Assembly (NCBI GenBank): GCA_934636465.1
Contig: CAKUAR010000009.1
Coordinates: 1 to 64,000 of the forward strand
DNA from: an uncultured Muribaculaceae bacterium
GTDB lineage: Bacteria > Bacteroidota > Bacteroidia > Bacteroidales > Muribaculaceae
Direction: 5' to 3'
DNA length: 64,000 bases
Position numbers and translations under genes: made by a program. Below the pieces are notes generated by a model. It saw only the letters and a list, made by a program, of their open reading frames with translations. It did not search any database and had not been told where the DNA came from. Positions 34,147 through 43,783 of this stretch are shown one piece after another (the stretch's first letter is position 1; the number at the start of each line of letters is the position of its first letter).

Positions 34147-35322
34147 TCAACCGAGAGCGTCGAGCTGGTTGGTGAGAGGGTTGGAATACATTTGCAGCAT
34201 TTTGCTGTACATATAGTAGCGGTCGAACTCTTGCAGAGGAATGTCGGTTTTGTCGATTTGGTCAGACAGATATTTCTTGAAACCGTCAAGCTCTTCGGGA
34301 GTGTATTTGTCGGCAAACTTCTTGTTGTCGAAAAGAATGTCGTGAGCCATGTAGTTGGTCTTGAAAATCTTGTAGTTGGCGTGTATGCAATGGTCTATTA
34401 TGGTGCACACGCGGCTTATGGCAAGGAACTTGTCGAGGTCCTCGGGAATGTTGTCGAGCTCGTTGTTGATGCACGGTGTGAACGAGTAGTGCACCTGTCC
34501 TTTGAAGCCAAGCAGACCGGTCTTCATGCTGATGAGGTCGTCTTCGGGCGACTTCTTGAAGTTCGGGTCTTTGCTCTTGAGCAAGAATTCGCGAGCCTTG
34601 AGATAGTCGTTGGGGTCGTACTCATAGCTGATGGCTATTGGGGCAATGTTTAGCTCCTTGAGGCTCTCGATAAACGACTTGTCGCGGTTGCCGTAGGAAA
34701 GCATCTTTATGAGGCTCTCTTGGGTGCGGTCGTTGCTGTCTTTGCAGCGACCCTCGCGCTGGGCAATCCAAATGGAGGCGTGCTTCTCGGTGAGGGCGAA
34801 ATGAATGTATTTTGACAGCTGTATTGCGGCGGCAAGCGTCTGCATGCGGCCGAGGTTGCGCTTAACGATGAAGCACTTGTTGAGACGCACGAGCTTGTTA
34901 ATCCAGTCGAAAATGAGGAGGTTGTTGCCAATGGCAATCTCGCAAGTGTCAAATCCGCCCTTGATGAGAGAGTAGCTAAGTTGTGCAGAGTCGAGCACTA
35001 TGTCGCGGTGGTTGGTGATGAACACGTTTGGCGTGTTTTTGTCAAGATTCTCGAGTCCGCTCACGGTGAGTCCGCTTGTGGTCTTGGCCAGCAGACCGTC
35101 CATAAACGGCTTCATGATTTTCAGTTGCCAGTCCTTCTTGTTGTTGAGGCTGAGAAGCACACGCACGAGCTGCGAATACTTGTAGCCCGGAAGGAACATG
35201 TTGATTATGTTGCGAAATCCTGGTTCTTGCACCAAGATTGACATTTCGTTGTGGAAATCCTTATCGGCGATAGGGCAGATGTCGGAGAACTCAGAAGGGG
35301 TTATGATGTTTTCGTCTTCCAT
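34147..35322 (-). CDS. PlsC-like acyltransferase family protein
   Basis: 391 aa. The acyltransferase core shows NHRDIVLD (His105 to Asp111, spacing one longer than the usual HX4D) and REGRCKDSNDRTQESL, which corresponds to the glycerol-3-phosphate-binding block. There are no strong membrane spans, so it is probably peripheral. It may acylate glycerophospholipid precursors or another lipid; Bacteroidales carry several such paralogues. A promoter lies just upstream at 35368-35397. Confidence 0.8.
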   Translation of the reverse strand: MEDENIITPSEFSDICPIADKDFHNEMSILVQEPGFRNIINMFLPGYKYSQLVRVLLSLNNKKDWQLKIMKPFMDGLLAKTTSGLTVSGLENLDKNTPNVFITNHRDIVLDSAQLSYSLIKGGFDTCEIAIGNNLLIFDWINKLVRLNKCFIVKRNLGRMQTLAAAIQLSKYIHFALTEKHASIWIAQREGRCKDSNDRTQESLIKMLSYGNRDKSFIESLKELNIAPIAISYEYDPNDYLKAREFLLKSKDPNFKKSPEDDLISMKTGLLGFKGQVHYSFTPCINNELDNIPEDLDKFLAISRVCTIIDHCIHANYKIFKTNYMAHDILFDNKKFADKYTPEELDGFKKYLSDQIDKTDIPLQEFDRYYMYSKMLQMYSNPLTNQLDALG

Positions 35323-35367
35323 AATAAGATATGTTTATAATAATATGTTAAGCACTAAAGTAGTTTT

Positions 35368-35397
35368 CCAAAGGTAGTGAAAAAGAATGAAACGGCA
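35368..35397 (-). promoter_or_regulatory. Promoter of the acyltransferase gene
   Basis: On the minus strand, TTG (35397-35395) and TACCTTTG (35375-35368) are spaced by 19 bases, 46 bases upstream of the start codon. Confidence 0.6.
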
Positions 35398-35453
35398 ACA
35401 AATCTTGCTCAAATTAAGGTGCAGTGAGGCGCAGGCAAATGAGGTTGACCTGC

Positions 35454-36551
35454 TTATTTCTGCGAGTTGCAGTAGTCTCGCCATTTGGCAATGAGGGCCT
35501 GCATGTCGGCAGGAATTTCGCTGTCGAAGTCCATTTGCTTGTGGGTGGTGGGGTGCACAAAGCCAAGAGTCTTGGCGTGAAGAGCCTGACGATGGCAAAT
35601 CTTGAAGCAGTTTTGCACAAAGTGCGTGTAGCTTGCCGATGTGTTGCCACGCAAAATCTTGTCGCCGCCATAGCGCTCGTCGTTGAAAAGCGGGTGACCG
35701 ATATATTTCATGTGAACGCGGATTTGGTGTGTGCGTCCTGTTTCGAGTTGGCATCGGACAACAGCCACATGACCGAGGTTTTCGAGCGTGTGGTAATGGG
35801 TCACGGCATGTTTGCCCATGTCGCCGTCAGGAAACACAGCCATTTGCAGTCTGTCGCGCAAGCTGCGGCCTATGTTGCCCTCCACAGTGCCGTCGGTTTC
35901 TTTCATTTCGCCCCACACCACGGCAATGTATTGCCGCTTGGTGGTCTTGTTGAAGAATTGCAAGCCGAGAGAAGTCTTGGCCTTGGGTGTTTTAGCCACC
36001 ACAAGAAGCCCCGAAGTGTCTTTGTCGATGCGATGAACGAGCCCCATGCGAGGGTCGGTAACGTCGTAGTCGGGGTTGTCTTTGAAATGCCATGCCAGGG
36101 CGTTGACGAGGGTGCCGTCGTAATTGCCATGGCCAGGGTGTACCACCATGCCTGCAGGCTTGTTGACCACAAGAAGGTCGCTATCCTCATACACAATGTC
36201 GATGGGAATGTCTTGCGCAATGATTTCATTCTCATAGCGTGGACGGTCCATGACAACGCTTATGACATCGGCAGGGTGTACACGATAGTTAGACTTCACA
36301 GGCTTGCCGTTGACGCGAATACAGCCGGCCTCGGCGGCATTTTGTATGCGGTTGCGTGAAGTGCCCTTGATGCGCTCGGAGAGATATTTGTCGATGCGCA
36401 GCAGCACTTGGCCTTTTTCCACATCGAAGTGGTAGTGTTCCCAAAAATCGCGGCCATTCTCGCTGAAGTCGGGTTCGCTGAAATCTTGCTGGATTTCGGA
36501 GTGCAAATTATCGTCGGTGGTAGTGAAATCTAAATCTAAATCTTCGTCCAT
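35454..36551 (-). CDS. rluD: RluA/RluD-family pseudouridine synthase
   Basis: 365 aa. An acidic N-terminal extension (1-45) is followed by an S4 RNA-binding domain (about 49-105) and the pseudouridine synthase domain with catalytic Asp176 in GLVHRIDKDTSGLL. This is the RluD arrangement, which modifies helix 69 of 23S rRNA; specificity is inferred from domain order only. It lies downstream of the PASTA gene in the same direction with a 72-base gap. Confidence 0.93.
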   Translation of the reverse strand: MDEDLDLDFTTTDDNLHSEIQQDFSEPDFSENGRDFWEHYHFDVEKGQVLLRIDKYLSERIKGTSRNRIQNAAEAGCIRVNGKPVKSNYRVHPADVISVVMDRPRYENEIIAQDIPIDIVYEDSDLLVVNKPAGMVVHPGHGNYDGTLVNALAWHFKDNPDYDVTDPRMGLVHRIDKDTSGLLVVAKTPKAKTSLGLQFFNKTTKRQYIAVVWGEMKETDGTVEGNIGRSLRDRLQMAVFPDGDMGKHAVTHYHTLENLGHVAVVRCQLETGRTHQIRVHMKYIGHPLFNDERYGGDKILRGNTSASYTHFVQNCFKICHRQALHAKTLGFVHPTTHKQMDFDSEIPADMQALIAKWRDYCNSQK

Positions 36552-36623
36552 TGCAGAAATTGAAAAGATGATAAACTTTGCCGTGCAGAATTGTGGCTTT
36601 TCTTTTGTGGGAGAGTGCGTGCG

Positions 36624-37277
36624 TCAGAACAGGATTTCTTCCTCTTCTTTTTTGGCGTTCATCTTGTTCTCAAGCGAATCGATGGTGTGCGAGTCGAGCA
36701 CGGAGTCGGGGTTGATGTCAGTTATGGAGCCGTCGCCCATGGTGAGCTTAATCACCGAGTTGATGGTGACGTGAGTGCCAGGCTTCACCTCATGGCCGTT
36801 GACGGTGACTTTGAGGATAAGGCTCTCGTATTCAGACGGCACGGTGTCAACCTGAATGTTTTTAAATCCCATTGACTGAAGCATGGATAGACCCTGACGT
36901 ATGGAAATCTCGGTGAGCACCGGCAGTGGCACAGTGCGTGGCGACAGCGCATTGATGCTCAAGTAGATTGTGCGTATGGCCTTGACGTAGGTGTTGGGCT
37001 TGGGGTTCTGGTCAATCACAGCTCCAGGTTTGAATTGGTCGTTGTAGATAGAGTCAGAAATAGCCCACTTGAAGCCTGCGTCCTCAAGCTTGGCAATGGC
37101 TTGGTCAATGGGCAGCTGCCTAACATCGGGCACTTTCTTTTGCTGACCATGAGCCGTGAATATGTCGATAGCCAAGAGACTGGCATAGCAAATAGCCCAA
37201 AATGCCAACAAAATGAGAATAGCGTTGGTGACTATCGGGTGTTTTGCTTTGAAGTTGCTGAAAAACTGATTGTTCAC
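36624..37277 (-). CDS. PASTA-domain membrane protein
   Basis: 217 aa: a single N-terminal membrane span (about 16-40) and then two or three PASTA repeats in the periplasm (KKVPDVRQLPIDQAIAKLED near 47-66; TVPLPVLTEISIRQGLSML near 115-135; a weaker third), with an acidic end. PASTA modules usually bind cell-wall fragments in kinases or penicillin-binding proteins. Here they stand alone with no kinase or transpeptidase, a form common in Bacteroidetes. Transcribed from a promoter at 37303-37333. Confidence 0.88.
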   Translation of the reverse strand: MNNQFFSNFKAKHPIVTNAILILLAFWAICYASLLAIDIFTAHGQQKKVPDVRQLPIDQAIAKLEDAGFKWAISDSIYNDQFKPGAVIDQNPKPNTYVKAIRTIYLSINALSPRTVPLPVLTEISIRQGLSMLQSMGFKNIQVDTVPSEYESLILKVTVNGHEVKPGTHVTINSVIKLTMGDGSITDINPDSVLDSHTIDSLENKMNAKKEEEEILF

Positions 37278-37302
37278 TTATATAGAGTGTATTTGATTGT
37301 CG

Positions 37303-37333
37303 CAAAGTTAATGAATAGAATAAATATGACAAA
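37303..37333 (-). promoter_or_regulatory. Promoter of the PASTA gene
   Basis: TTTG (37333-37330) and TAACTTTG (37310-37303) on the minus strand with a 19-base spacer, 26 bases before the start codon. Confidence 0.75.
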
Positions 37334-37499
37334 ATCATTTGCGCTATGAAATAGCGAAATGCCTTGCCGCAAACAATCCTGCTGTGTGTGGCTTATGGTG
37401 AACAAGGGGCTGTGTTGGTTTGTGTGATACGCGTACCTCCGGCACATCCTCCCTCGTTTGGATTGACAAAAAGAGAGACAGTGGACAGTGTCAAAATAG

Positions 37500-37543
37500 A
37501 ACTGCACCCCAAAAGTTTTTGGTCTAACTTCTGGGGTGCAGTT
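37500..37543. repeat. Tight 18-bp inverted repeat, possible IS end remnant
   Basis: AACTGCACCCCAAAAGTT (37500-37517) and its near-complement AACTTCTGGGGTGCAGTT (37526-37543) match at 17 of 18 positions around an 8-base spacer. The arm resembles, from memory, terminal repeats of Bacteroidetes IS3-type elements, and the arrangement is like two IS ends brought together. A run of seven T residues follows on the plus strand, so it could also work as a terminator. It is the only structure I see in the 37278-37595 gap besides the PASTA promoter. Confidence 0.6.
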
Positions 37544-37595
37544 TAGTTTTTTTAGATAGCCAGTGTTGTGTGGCTATGGACGATAAGTCAGATTA

Positions 37596-39911
37596 TCACT
37601 TAACAAGCACTTTTTTGCTTGTGCCGTCGCTCATGCGCACGATGTGCAAGCCTGGAGCGTCGGCAGCTATACGCTGGCCAGCAGAGTTGTAGTGCTCACA
37701 TTCTGTGGCAGCCTCAACGCTTATGCCATCAACACCGGTTGACGGCAATTTTTCAACCACCACTGGAGTGGGGCGGTGGCTATAGATGTAGCGCACTGTG
37801 ATGTACTGCGATGAGAATATGCGACGAGAGCGCACAGTGTAGGAATACACGTCGGCATCAGTCCAGTTTGGCACACTGACTGTGGTGGTTATCAGCTCGG
37901 CTGACTTCACGTTAGACACCTCTTTGCCAAAGTAAGGCACTGTAATCGTGTTGCCGGCAGCGAGGTTCTGGCTCACTTGCAGCTTGTCGATGAAAAGTTG
38001 GCCTGTTTGGCTTGCCGGAATGTCGAAGCTGATGTAAGAAGCCTTTGTGCCGCCTGTCAGGGTGAATGAGGCAGTGCTCCAGTCGGCTGTGGCAGAACCG
38101 TCGTAAGAAGAAATCACATTGCCGTTACTATCGCAAAGGCTAACGGTGTATTGCTTAACGTCTTTGCCATATACTTTAACAGAAATGTTCACTTTGCCGT
38201 CGGCATTGCTGAGGTCGAGTACAGGAGAGTGCAACCAAGAAGTGCCATATTCGCTTTGGAACGAGTTGTCAAGTCCCACCGTGCCTGCGGCGTCAATGCG
38301 GTTGCGCACAACCCAGTCGGCGCGCGAAATCTTGTCGTTGATGTTCCACTCAAGCACAGAGCATGCAGCCGGGTTGGCTATGGTGCCACTCTTAAATCCG
38401 TCAAAGTCCTCGTTGATGATGTCGTAGGACTCATCTTGAGCAGCTGTGTGCTTCACATAGGTTGTGAGTTCGTAAGTGGTGGCACGGTTGACTGGCCGCC
38501 AGTTGGCATCGAACGATGAAGCGGTCACATTGCTTGCCTGAAGCAGCTCTGGCTCTGCGAGGCCAAGCACCTCAATTTGGTTTGATTGCACTGACTTCTT
38601 GTCGCCTTTCACAGCTTTTACATTGTAATAGTAAGGCTTAGAGGTGTCAATGCCAGTCACATCGTAGGTCAAACCAGACACGGCTTTGTCTTCAAACACA
38701 TAGGTGCGGGTGCCGTTGCCGCGCTCATACACACTCAGCAGATAAGAGTCGGCGCCGTCAACAGCTTGCCAGTTGGCAGTGAAGCCAGTGTCGGTGAGTT
38801 TTGTGTAGTCTAAAGCCACAGGGGCTGTGAGCTCGCTCACTGGCTGCACAAGAGCCACATCGTCAAGCCAGCCCTCACCAGCATAGAAATAGAGCTGCAT
38901 GTAGCATTTTGCCGTGCCGCGGTTGAAAGTGAGCGTGTATTCGCCCCAATCGGTGGTGATGTCGGCATACTGCGTCTCAACAAGCACTGGTTGGGCACCA
39001 CTCACGTCGTAGAGCGCGCCAATCACACTTGACTGTGCGGTTATGCCACCGCCATAGAACTTGGAGCGGAATTGCAGCGTGAAAGTGCCTGCGTTGTTGG
39101 CGAGGTTAACGACAGGGGTCTTTATGTAGCCCTGGGCATTGTCGTTGCCGTATGCGCTCACATAGGCAGAGCCACCGGCTTGATAGATGCCTTCGCCCTT
39201 CCAGCCCGGCGCAATGGTTAGAGTGTCGGGAATGTTAACCAAGCCTTTGAGGTCGCCTTTTTTAGGAGCATTTTCGGTGCCAGCCGTAAACTTGTTGAAA
39301 TTTTCATAGATTATTGCACCCACAGGAGCCACATCGGCCTCCTCGCTGTGAGTGGTGATGATAGCAATGTCATCGATGAAACACTCATTATTGCTGGGCG
39401 AGAATGTGATTTGCTCGGCATTGGCACCAGCAGTGTAATTCACAGAGAATGATTTCCATTCGTTTGTTATGTCGATGTTCTGATTTCCGCCTGATTTGCG
39501 GTTAACAATAAGTTTGTCGGACTTTTGTGTGCTGCGTGCACGGAATGTGACTGTAAATGTTGTAGAACCTTTGCTCGCATCAAATGCTGGAGTTGCTATC
39601 TTGCCCGGAAACCAGCCGAAAGCGTCCATGCCGAGATAGGCAACTCCACCGGCTTGATAGACTGACTCGCCGGTCCAACCGGCAGTTTTTGTGTACTTGC
39701 TTGCTATTGTGCCGGAAGATGCAAGGTCGGTAGATGTGGGCGAAGCCTCAGAGCCTTGTGTAAACTTGGCAAAATTCTCACTCAGCAAGGTGTCGGTGAC
39801 CTCGACTGTTCCTTTCACAAGCCTTGGAGCCTTTGTTGGCACGGCTCTGGCTGTAAATCCCCACGACAGGACGACGCCAATCATGGCGCCGATGATAAGC
39901 TTTGACTTCAT
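37596..39911 (-). CDS. Large secreted repeat protein with type IX-like sorting tail
   Basis: 771 aa. Signal peptide (cleavage near ARA-VPTK). Two similar beta-sandwich units (about 40-190 and 203-360) each start with an ENFxKF segment, contain a YQAGG motif and end in a DDIA or DDVA stretch. Two fibronectin-III-like modules follow (about 365-455 and 460-490), with a third lectin-like unit split into the second (INEDFDGF onward). The last 35 residues (EHYNSAGQRI to SKKVLVK) look like the C-terminal signal used by the type IX secretion system or a related surface sorting route. No catalytic motif is seen; a surface adhesin or glycan-binding protein is likely. Confidence 0.75.
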   Translation of the reverse strand: MKSKLIIGAMIGVVLSWGFTARAVPTKAPRLVKGTVEVTDTLLSENFAKFTQGSEASPTSTDLASSGTIASKYTKTAGWTGESVYQAGGVAYLGMDAFGWFPGKIATPAFDASKGSTTFTVTFRARSTQKSDKLIVNRKSGGNQNIDITNEWKSFSVNYTAGANAEQITFSPSNNECFIDDIAIITTHSEEADVAPVGAIIYENFNKFTAGTENAPKKGDLKGLVNIPDTLTIAPGWKGEGIYQAGGSAYVSAYGNDNAQGYIKTPVVNLANNAGTFTLQFRSKFYGGGITAQSSVIGALYDVSGAQPVLVETQYADITTDWGEYTLTFNRGTAKCYMQLYFYAGEGWLDDVALVQPVSELTAPVALDYTKLTDTGFTANWQAVDGADSYLLSVYERGNGTRTYVFEDKAVSGLTYDVTGIDTSKPYYYNVKAVKGDKKSVQSNQIEVLGLAEPELLQASNVTASSFDANWRPVNRATTYELTTYVKHTAAQDESYDIINEDFDGFKSGTIANPAACSVLEWNINDKISRADWVVRNRIDAAGTVGLDNSFQSEYGTSWLHSPVLDLSNADGKVNISVKVYGKDVKQYTVSLCDSNGNVISSYDGSATADWSTASFTLTGGTKASYISFDIPASQTGQLFIDKLQVSQNLAAGNTITVPYFGKEVSNVKSAELITTTVSVPNWTDADVYSYTVRSRRIFSSQYITVRYIYSHRPTPVVVEKLPSTGVDGISVEAATECEHYNSAGQRIAADAPGLHIVRMSDGTSKKVLVK

Positions 39912-40038
39912 ACTTTTAATAAATTAACGTGAGTTTGATGAAAAATAAATAATTGAATTTTTGGTGATTAGCAATAAAAGTATTGAATTTGAAGTGTGTA
40001 AGAGCAAACAAACACTATTATTACCATATCTCCAAAGG

Positions 40039-40067
40039 CAAAATTAATTAAATTTTTGTTACTTCAA
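40039..40067 (-). promoter_or_regulatory. Probable promoter of the secreted protein gene
   Basis: On the minus strand TTG (40067-40065) and TAATTTTG (40046-40039) with an 18-base spacer. The leader to the start codon would be about 120 nt. Confidence 0.45.
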
Positions 40068-40294
40068 GCTAATTGCGAGTGTTTTTTATAATGCTGGGTT
40101 TGGCGGCATTAGGCGTAGCGCTAACAGAGCGCTTTTATGCACAATATGGTGGAAAAGACGGTGACTGAAGCGGAAAATGTGCGGTGAAATGGTAAGCGGA
40201 AGCAGCGTTTTGTTTTTTTGCAATTTTTTGCGATAAAAGGCAAACCTTGACATAATATTCAAGAAAAACGTGATGTTCTGCGTGTGATTTGCAT

Positions 40295-40302
40295 TATCTT
40301 TG
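40295..40302 (+). promoter_or_regulatory. Promoter -7 box of the small gene-dxs-trk operon
   Basis: TATCTTTG lies 34 bases before the start of the 62-aa gene; the -33 element is not clear. Confidence 0.5.
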
Positions 40303-40335
40303 CAAGGTAATGTGTGAACAAACATCAGGTGACAA

Positions 40336-40524
40336 ATGAGCACAGGTAACATTATCAGGTTTTTGTTTATAGCCGCATTGTGGCTGTTTTTGGTTTATGT
40401 GCTTTTGCAGCGAGCAGCGCGCATTGATTTCATGACGATATTCACGATAGTTGCGTCGGGAATTGTGGTGTTTGTGCCGCTTTACAAGAAATATGTTGAA
40501 AAAGGAAGAAAAGACAATCAGTAA
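40336..40524 (+). CDS. Small two-span membrane protein coupled to dxs
   Basis: 62 aa, with hydrophobic helices at about 6-25 and 33-50 and a basic C-terminus ([12 protein letters not shown]). I do not recognise a named family. It starts at an ATG 34 bases after a -7 box, and its TAA overlaps the dxs ATG (TAATG at 40522-40526), so translation is coupled. Its real status is supported by that overlap and by the membrane-protein pattern. Confidence 0.7.
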   Translation: MSTGNIIRFLFIAALWLFLVYVLLQRAARIDFMTIFTIVASGIVVFVPLYKKYVEKGRKDNQ

Positions 40525-42440
40525 TGTCGGATAAAGAATATATAAGGCAGCACTTTCCGCTTCTTGCGAAGATTGACTCTCCGGCCGATTTGAAGAAACT
40601 CGATGTGAGCCAACTGCCAGAAGTGTGCGCGGAAATACGCGGCTTTCTGATTCACTCGCTTTCGCACAACCCTGGTCACTTTGCCTCAAGCATGGGAGCA
40701 GTGGATATAATAGTGGCATTGCACTATGTGTTTGACACCCCATACGACCGCCTTGTGTGGGACGTCGGCCACCAGGCCTACGCCCATAAGATACTAACTG
40801 GGCGACTCGGCGATTTTGAGCATTTGCGCCAGTTTAAGGGCATGAGCGGATTTCCAAATCCAGCGGAAAGCGAGTATGACACTTTCACGGCAGGCCATGC
40901 CTCAAACTCCATTTCGGCAGCTCTGGGAATGTCGATAGCCGCTGAGCTTGAAAACAACGAAAACCGCAAGGTGGTGGCGGTGATAGGCGACGCCTCGATA
41001 AGCGGAGGACTTGCGTTTGAGGGGTTGAACAATGCCGCAATCCACAACAACAATCTGCTCATTGTGCTTAATGACAATGACATGTCGATTGACGCCAATG
41101 TGGGTTCGCTGGGCGAATACATGACCGACCTGACGACTTCGAAGCGATATAACACTGTGCGCTACAAACTGTATAGGTTTTGCCGCAAACACGGCATTAT
41201 CACTGACCACGGCAAGGGCATAGTGCTGAGGTTCAACAATGCGATGAAATCGCTGCTTTCGGGGCAGCAAAACATATTCGAGGGGCTTAACATTCGCTAC
41301 TTTGGCCCATTTGACGGTCACGATGTGGTGAAACTCGTGAAGATATTCAGCGATGTGAAAGACATGTCGGGCCCAAAACTGATACACCTGCACACGCGCA
41401 AGGGCAAAGGTTATGCCCCGGCAGAGGCTGACCCCACCACATGGCATGCGCCAGGCAAATTTGACGAGGAATCGGGCAAAAGACAGACTGGCAGCAGCGA
41501 AAACAAACCGCCGAAATATCAAGACGTGTTTGGGCACACGCTGGTGGAACTTGCCGAAAAGAACGATAAAATCGTGGGTGTGACGGCGGCAATGCCCAGC
41601 GGAACGTCGATGAGCATGATGCAGAAAGCGTTTCCTGACCGAACTTTCGACGTGGGAATCAGCGAGGGGCATGCGGTGACTTTCAGCGGTGGAATGGCGA
41701 AAGACGGATTGCACCCATTCTGCTGCATATATAGCTCGTTTTTGCAGCGAGGCTACGACGAGCTGATACATGACGTGGCCATAATGAAACTGCCGGTGAC
41801 GATTTGCATTGACCGCGGCGGAGTCGTGGGTGAGGACGGCGTGACTCATCACGGCGCATTTGACTTGGCATATCTGCGCAGCATACCCAACATGATAGTG
41901 TCTGCTCCTATGAATGAGCACTATTTGCGCAACCTGATGTTCACATCGCAGTTGCGCGACTATGGGCCGTTTGCCATCAGGTATCCGCGTGGCAGCGGTG
42001 TGCTTGTTGACTGGCACAACGAAATGCACGAGTTACCCATAGGCAAGGGGCGCAAGCTCTCTGACGGCAGCCGTGTGGCGGTGCTTAGCATAGGGCATGC
42101 CGGCAACGACGCGGCAAAAGCCGTGGCGCAGCTGCATGACGAGGGCACCGACGTGGCGCACTATGACATGATATTCCTGAAGCCCATAGATGAGGACATA
42201 TTGCAGGAAGTGACTGCAAAATATGACGCTATTGTGACTGTGGAAGACGGCACTACTGTGGGCGGACTGGGCAGCGCAGTGGCAGAATATGTGGCTGACC
42301 ACGGCTGCGGGTGCCGGGTGACACGGCTCGGCATGCCAGACAGGTTTGTGGAGCACGGCTCGGTGAAAGAACTGCATGAGCTGTGCCACTACGACAGCAA
42401 GTGGATATATGCCACAATCAAGAATTTGTTAAAAAACTGA
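40524..42440 (+). CDS. dxs: 1-deoxy-D-xylulose-5-phosphate synthase
   Basis: 638 aa. Thiamine-diphosphate enzyme joining pyruvate and glyceraldehyde-3-phosphate, the first step of the MEP isoprenoid pathway. Visible motifs are [16 protein letters not shown], the ThDP/Mg site [16 protein letters not shown], and the transketolase-like pyrimidine domain with [17 protein letters not shown] and the conserved [12 protein letters not shown]. Full length. Followed after 8 bases by trkA. Confidence 0.97.
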   Translation: MSDKEYIRQHFPLLAKIDSPADLKKLDVSQLPEVCAEIRGFLIHSLSHNPGHFASSMGAVDIIVALHYVFDTPYDRLVWDVGHQAYAHKILTGRLGDFEHLRQFKGMSGFPNPAESEYDTFTAGHASNSISAALGMSIAAELENNENRKVVAVIGDASISGGLAFEGLNNAAIHNNNLLIVLNDNDMSIDANVGSLGEYMTDLTTSKRYNTVRYKLYRFCRKHGIITDHGKGIVLRFNNAMKSLLSGQQNIFEGLNIRYFGPFDGHDVVKLVKIFSDVKDMSGPKLIHLHTRKGKGYAPAEADPTTWHAPGKFDEESGKRQTGSSENKPPKYQDVFGHTLVELAEKNDKIVGVTAAMPSGTSMSMMQKAFPDRTFDVGISEGHAVTFSGGMAKDGLHPFCCIYSSFLQRGYDELIHDVAIMKLPVTICIDRGGVVGEDGVTHHGAFDLAYLRSIPNMIVSAPMNEHYLRNLMFTSQLRDYGPFAIRYPRGSGVLVDWHNEMHELPIGKGRKLSDGSRVAVLSIGHAGNDAAKAVAQLHDEGTDVAHYDMIFLKPIDEDILQEVTAKYDAIVTVEDGTTVGGLGSAVAEYVADHGCGCRVTRLGMPDRFVEHGSVKELHELCHYDSKWIYATIKNLLKN

Positions 42441-42448
42441 ATTGCGGA

Positions 42449-43780
42449 ATGAAGATATTGATAGCAGGGGCTGGCGAAGTGGGAACGCATTTGGCAAAAA
42501 TGCTCTCTAACGAAAATCAAGACATTATAGTGATTGACAACGATGCCATTAAACTTGCCAACCTTGAAAAATATAACCTGATGACTTACGTGGGCAGCGC
42601 AATCTCGTTTGAGGTGATGCGCGACGTGAACGTGGGCAGCGCCGACCTCTTCATAGCCGTAACGCCATTTGAGTCGCGCAATCTGGTGGCTTGCGCCATG
42701 GCAAAAAGCCTTGGCGCGAAAAAAACGGTGGCGCGAATTGACAACGACGAGTTCTTGAAGAAAGAGCACAAAGACTATTTTACCGCTCTGGGCGTTGACA
42801 ACCTGATTTATCCGGAATATTTGGCGTCGAAAGAAATAATCACCGCATTGAAGCGCACTTGGGTGCGCAACTGGTTTGAGCTGTTTGACGGCGAACTGAT
42901 AGTGGTGGGCGTGAAACTGCGCAACAATGCCAAGCTGGTGGGGCACAGACTCAAGGACTTGAGTGAGGTGTCGAGCTTTCTGCATGTGTCGGCAATCAAA
43001 CGCAACCGCGAGACAATCATACCGCGAGGCGACGATGTGATAATGGAAAACGACATAGCTTATATAGCCACCACGCATGACCATATAGACGAGGTGGTGG
43101 ATATATGTGGCAAAGAGAAGATCGATGTGGGCAAGGTGCTGATAATGGGCGGAAACCCGATTGCCGTGCAGCTTGCGCAAATGGTTCAGAACCGTTATAG
43201 GGTGAAAATAATTGACAAGGACATGGACCGCTGCGACTATCTGGCCAACGTGTTGCCATACTGCAACATAGTGCATGGCGACGCGCGCGACTTCGACATA
43301 CTTGAGAGCGAGGGCCTAAGCGACTACGACGTGTTTGTGGCACTAACCGGCAGCTCCGAAGCCAACATACTTGGCTGCATGATGGCCAAGGAACACGGCA
43401 TAAGGAAAACCATAGCCGAGGTGGAGAACATACACTTCATAAGCGAGGCCGAGGGGCTGAACATAGGCATGGTGGTCAACAAAAAACTGCTTGCGTCGAG
43501 CCGCATATTCCAAATATTGCTCGACAGTGACGCCACAAACGCAAAGTGCCTGGCTCTGGCCGACGCCGAGGTGGCTGAACTTGAGGTGAAAGAAGGCTCA
43601 AAGGTGACGCACGGCGCGGTGAAAGACTTGAAGCTGACCAAGGACATGACCATAGCCGGCCTTGTGCGCGACGGCGAGGGACAGCTTGTGAAAGGCGACA
43701 CACGCCTGCAGGCTGGCGACCATGTGGTGATTTTCTGCCTGTCTGGGTCAATTCACAAAATAGAGAAGATATTTAACTGA
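42449..43780 (+). CDS. trkA: Trk potassium uptake regulatory subunit TrkA
   Basis: 443-aa peripheral protein with two repeated RCK halves. The first begins MKILIAGAGEVGTHLAKML (nucleotide-binding GxGxxG) and the second near residue 229 has VLIMGGNPIAVQLAQM; each is followed by a TrkA-C domain. It gates TrkH in response to NAD(H)/ATP. The ATG at 42449 is used because an upstream in-frame start lies inside dxs. trkH follows after 3 bases. Confidence 0.95.
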   Translation: MKILIAGAGEVGTHLAKMLSNENQDIIVIDNDAIKLANLEKYNLMTYVGSAISFEVMRDVNVGSADLFIAVTPFESRNLVACAMAKSLGAKKTVARIDNDEFLKKEHKDYFTALGVDNLIYPEYLASKEIITALKRTWVRNWFELFDGELIVVGVKLRNNAKLVGHRLKDLSEVSSFLHVSAIKRNRETIIPRGDDVIMENDIAYIATTHDHIDEVVDICGKEKIDVGKVLIMGGNPIAVQLAQMVQNRYRVKIIDKDMDRCDYLANVLPYCNIVHGDARDFDILESEGLSDYDVFVALTGSSEANILGCMMAKEHGIRKTIAEVENIHFISEAEGLNIGMVVNKKLLASSRIFQILLDSDATNAKCLALADAEVAELEVKEGSKVTHGAVKDLKLTKDMTIAGLVRDGEGQLVKGDTRLQAGDHVVIFCLSGSIHKIEKIFN

Positions 43781-43783
43781 CAA

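Larger units (their letters stand above)
39912..40335. other. 424-base AT-rich intergenic region
   Basis: It separates the divergent secreted-protein gene and the dxs operon and holds promoters for both. A small hairpin (two AGCGCT copies around 40114-40131) is visible but has no gene behind it. An 88-codon open frame on the minus strand (40086-40352) is low-complexity and overlaps the promoter, so I do not call it a gene. Confidence 0.6.

Noticed and set aside
40086..40352. 88-codon minus-strand frame between the secreted protein gene and dxs
   Set aside because: It covers promoter sequence, has odd composition (Phe/Leu/His/Lys) and no conserved-looking segment.
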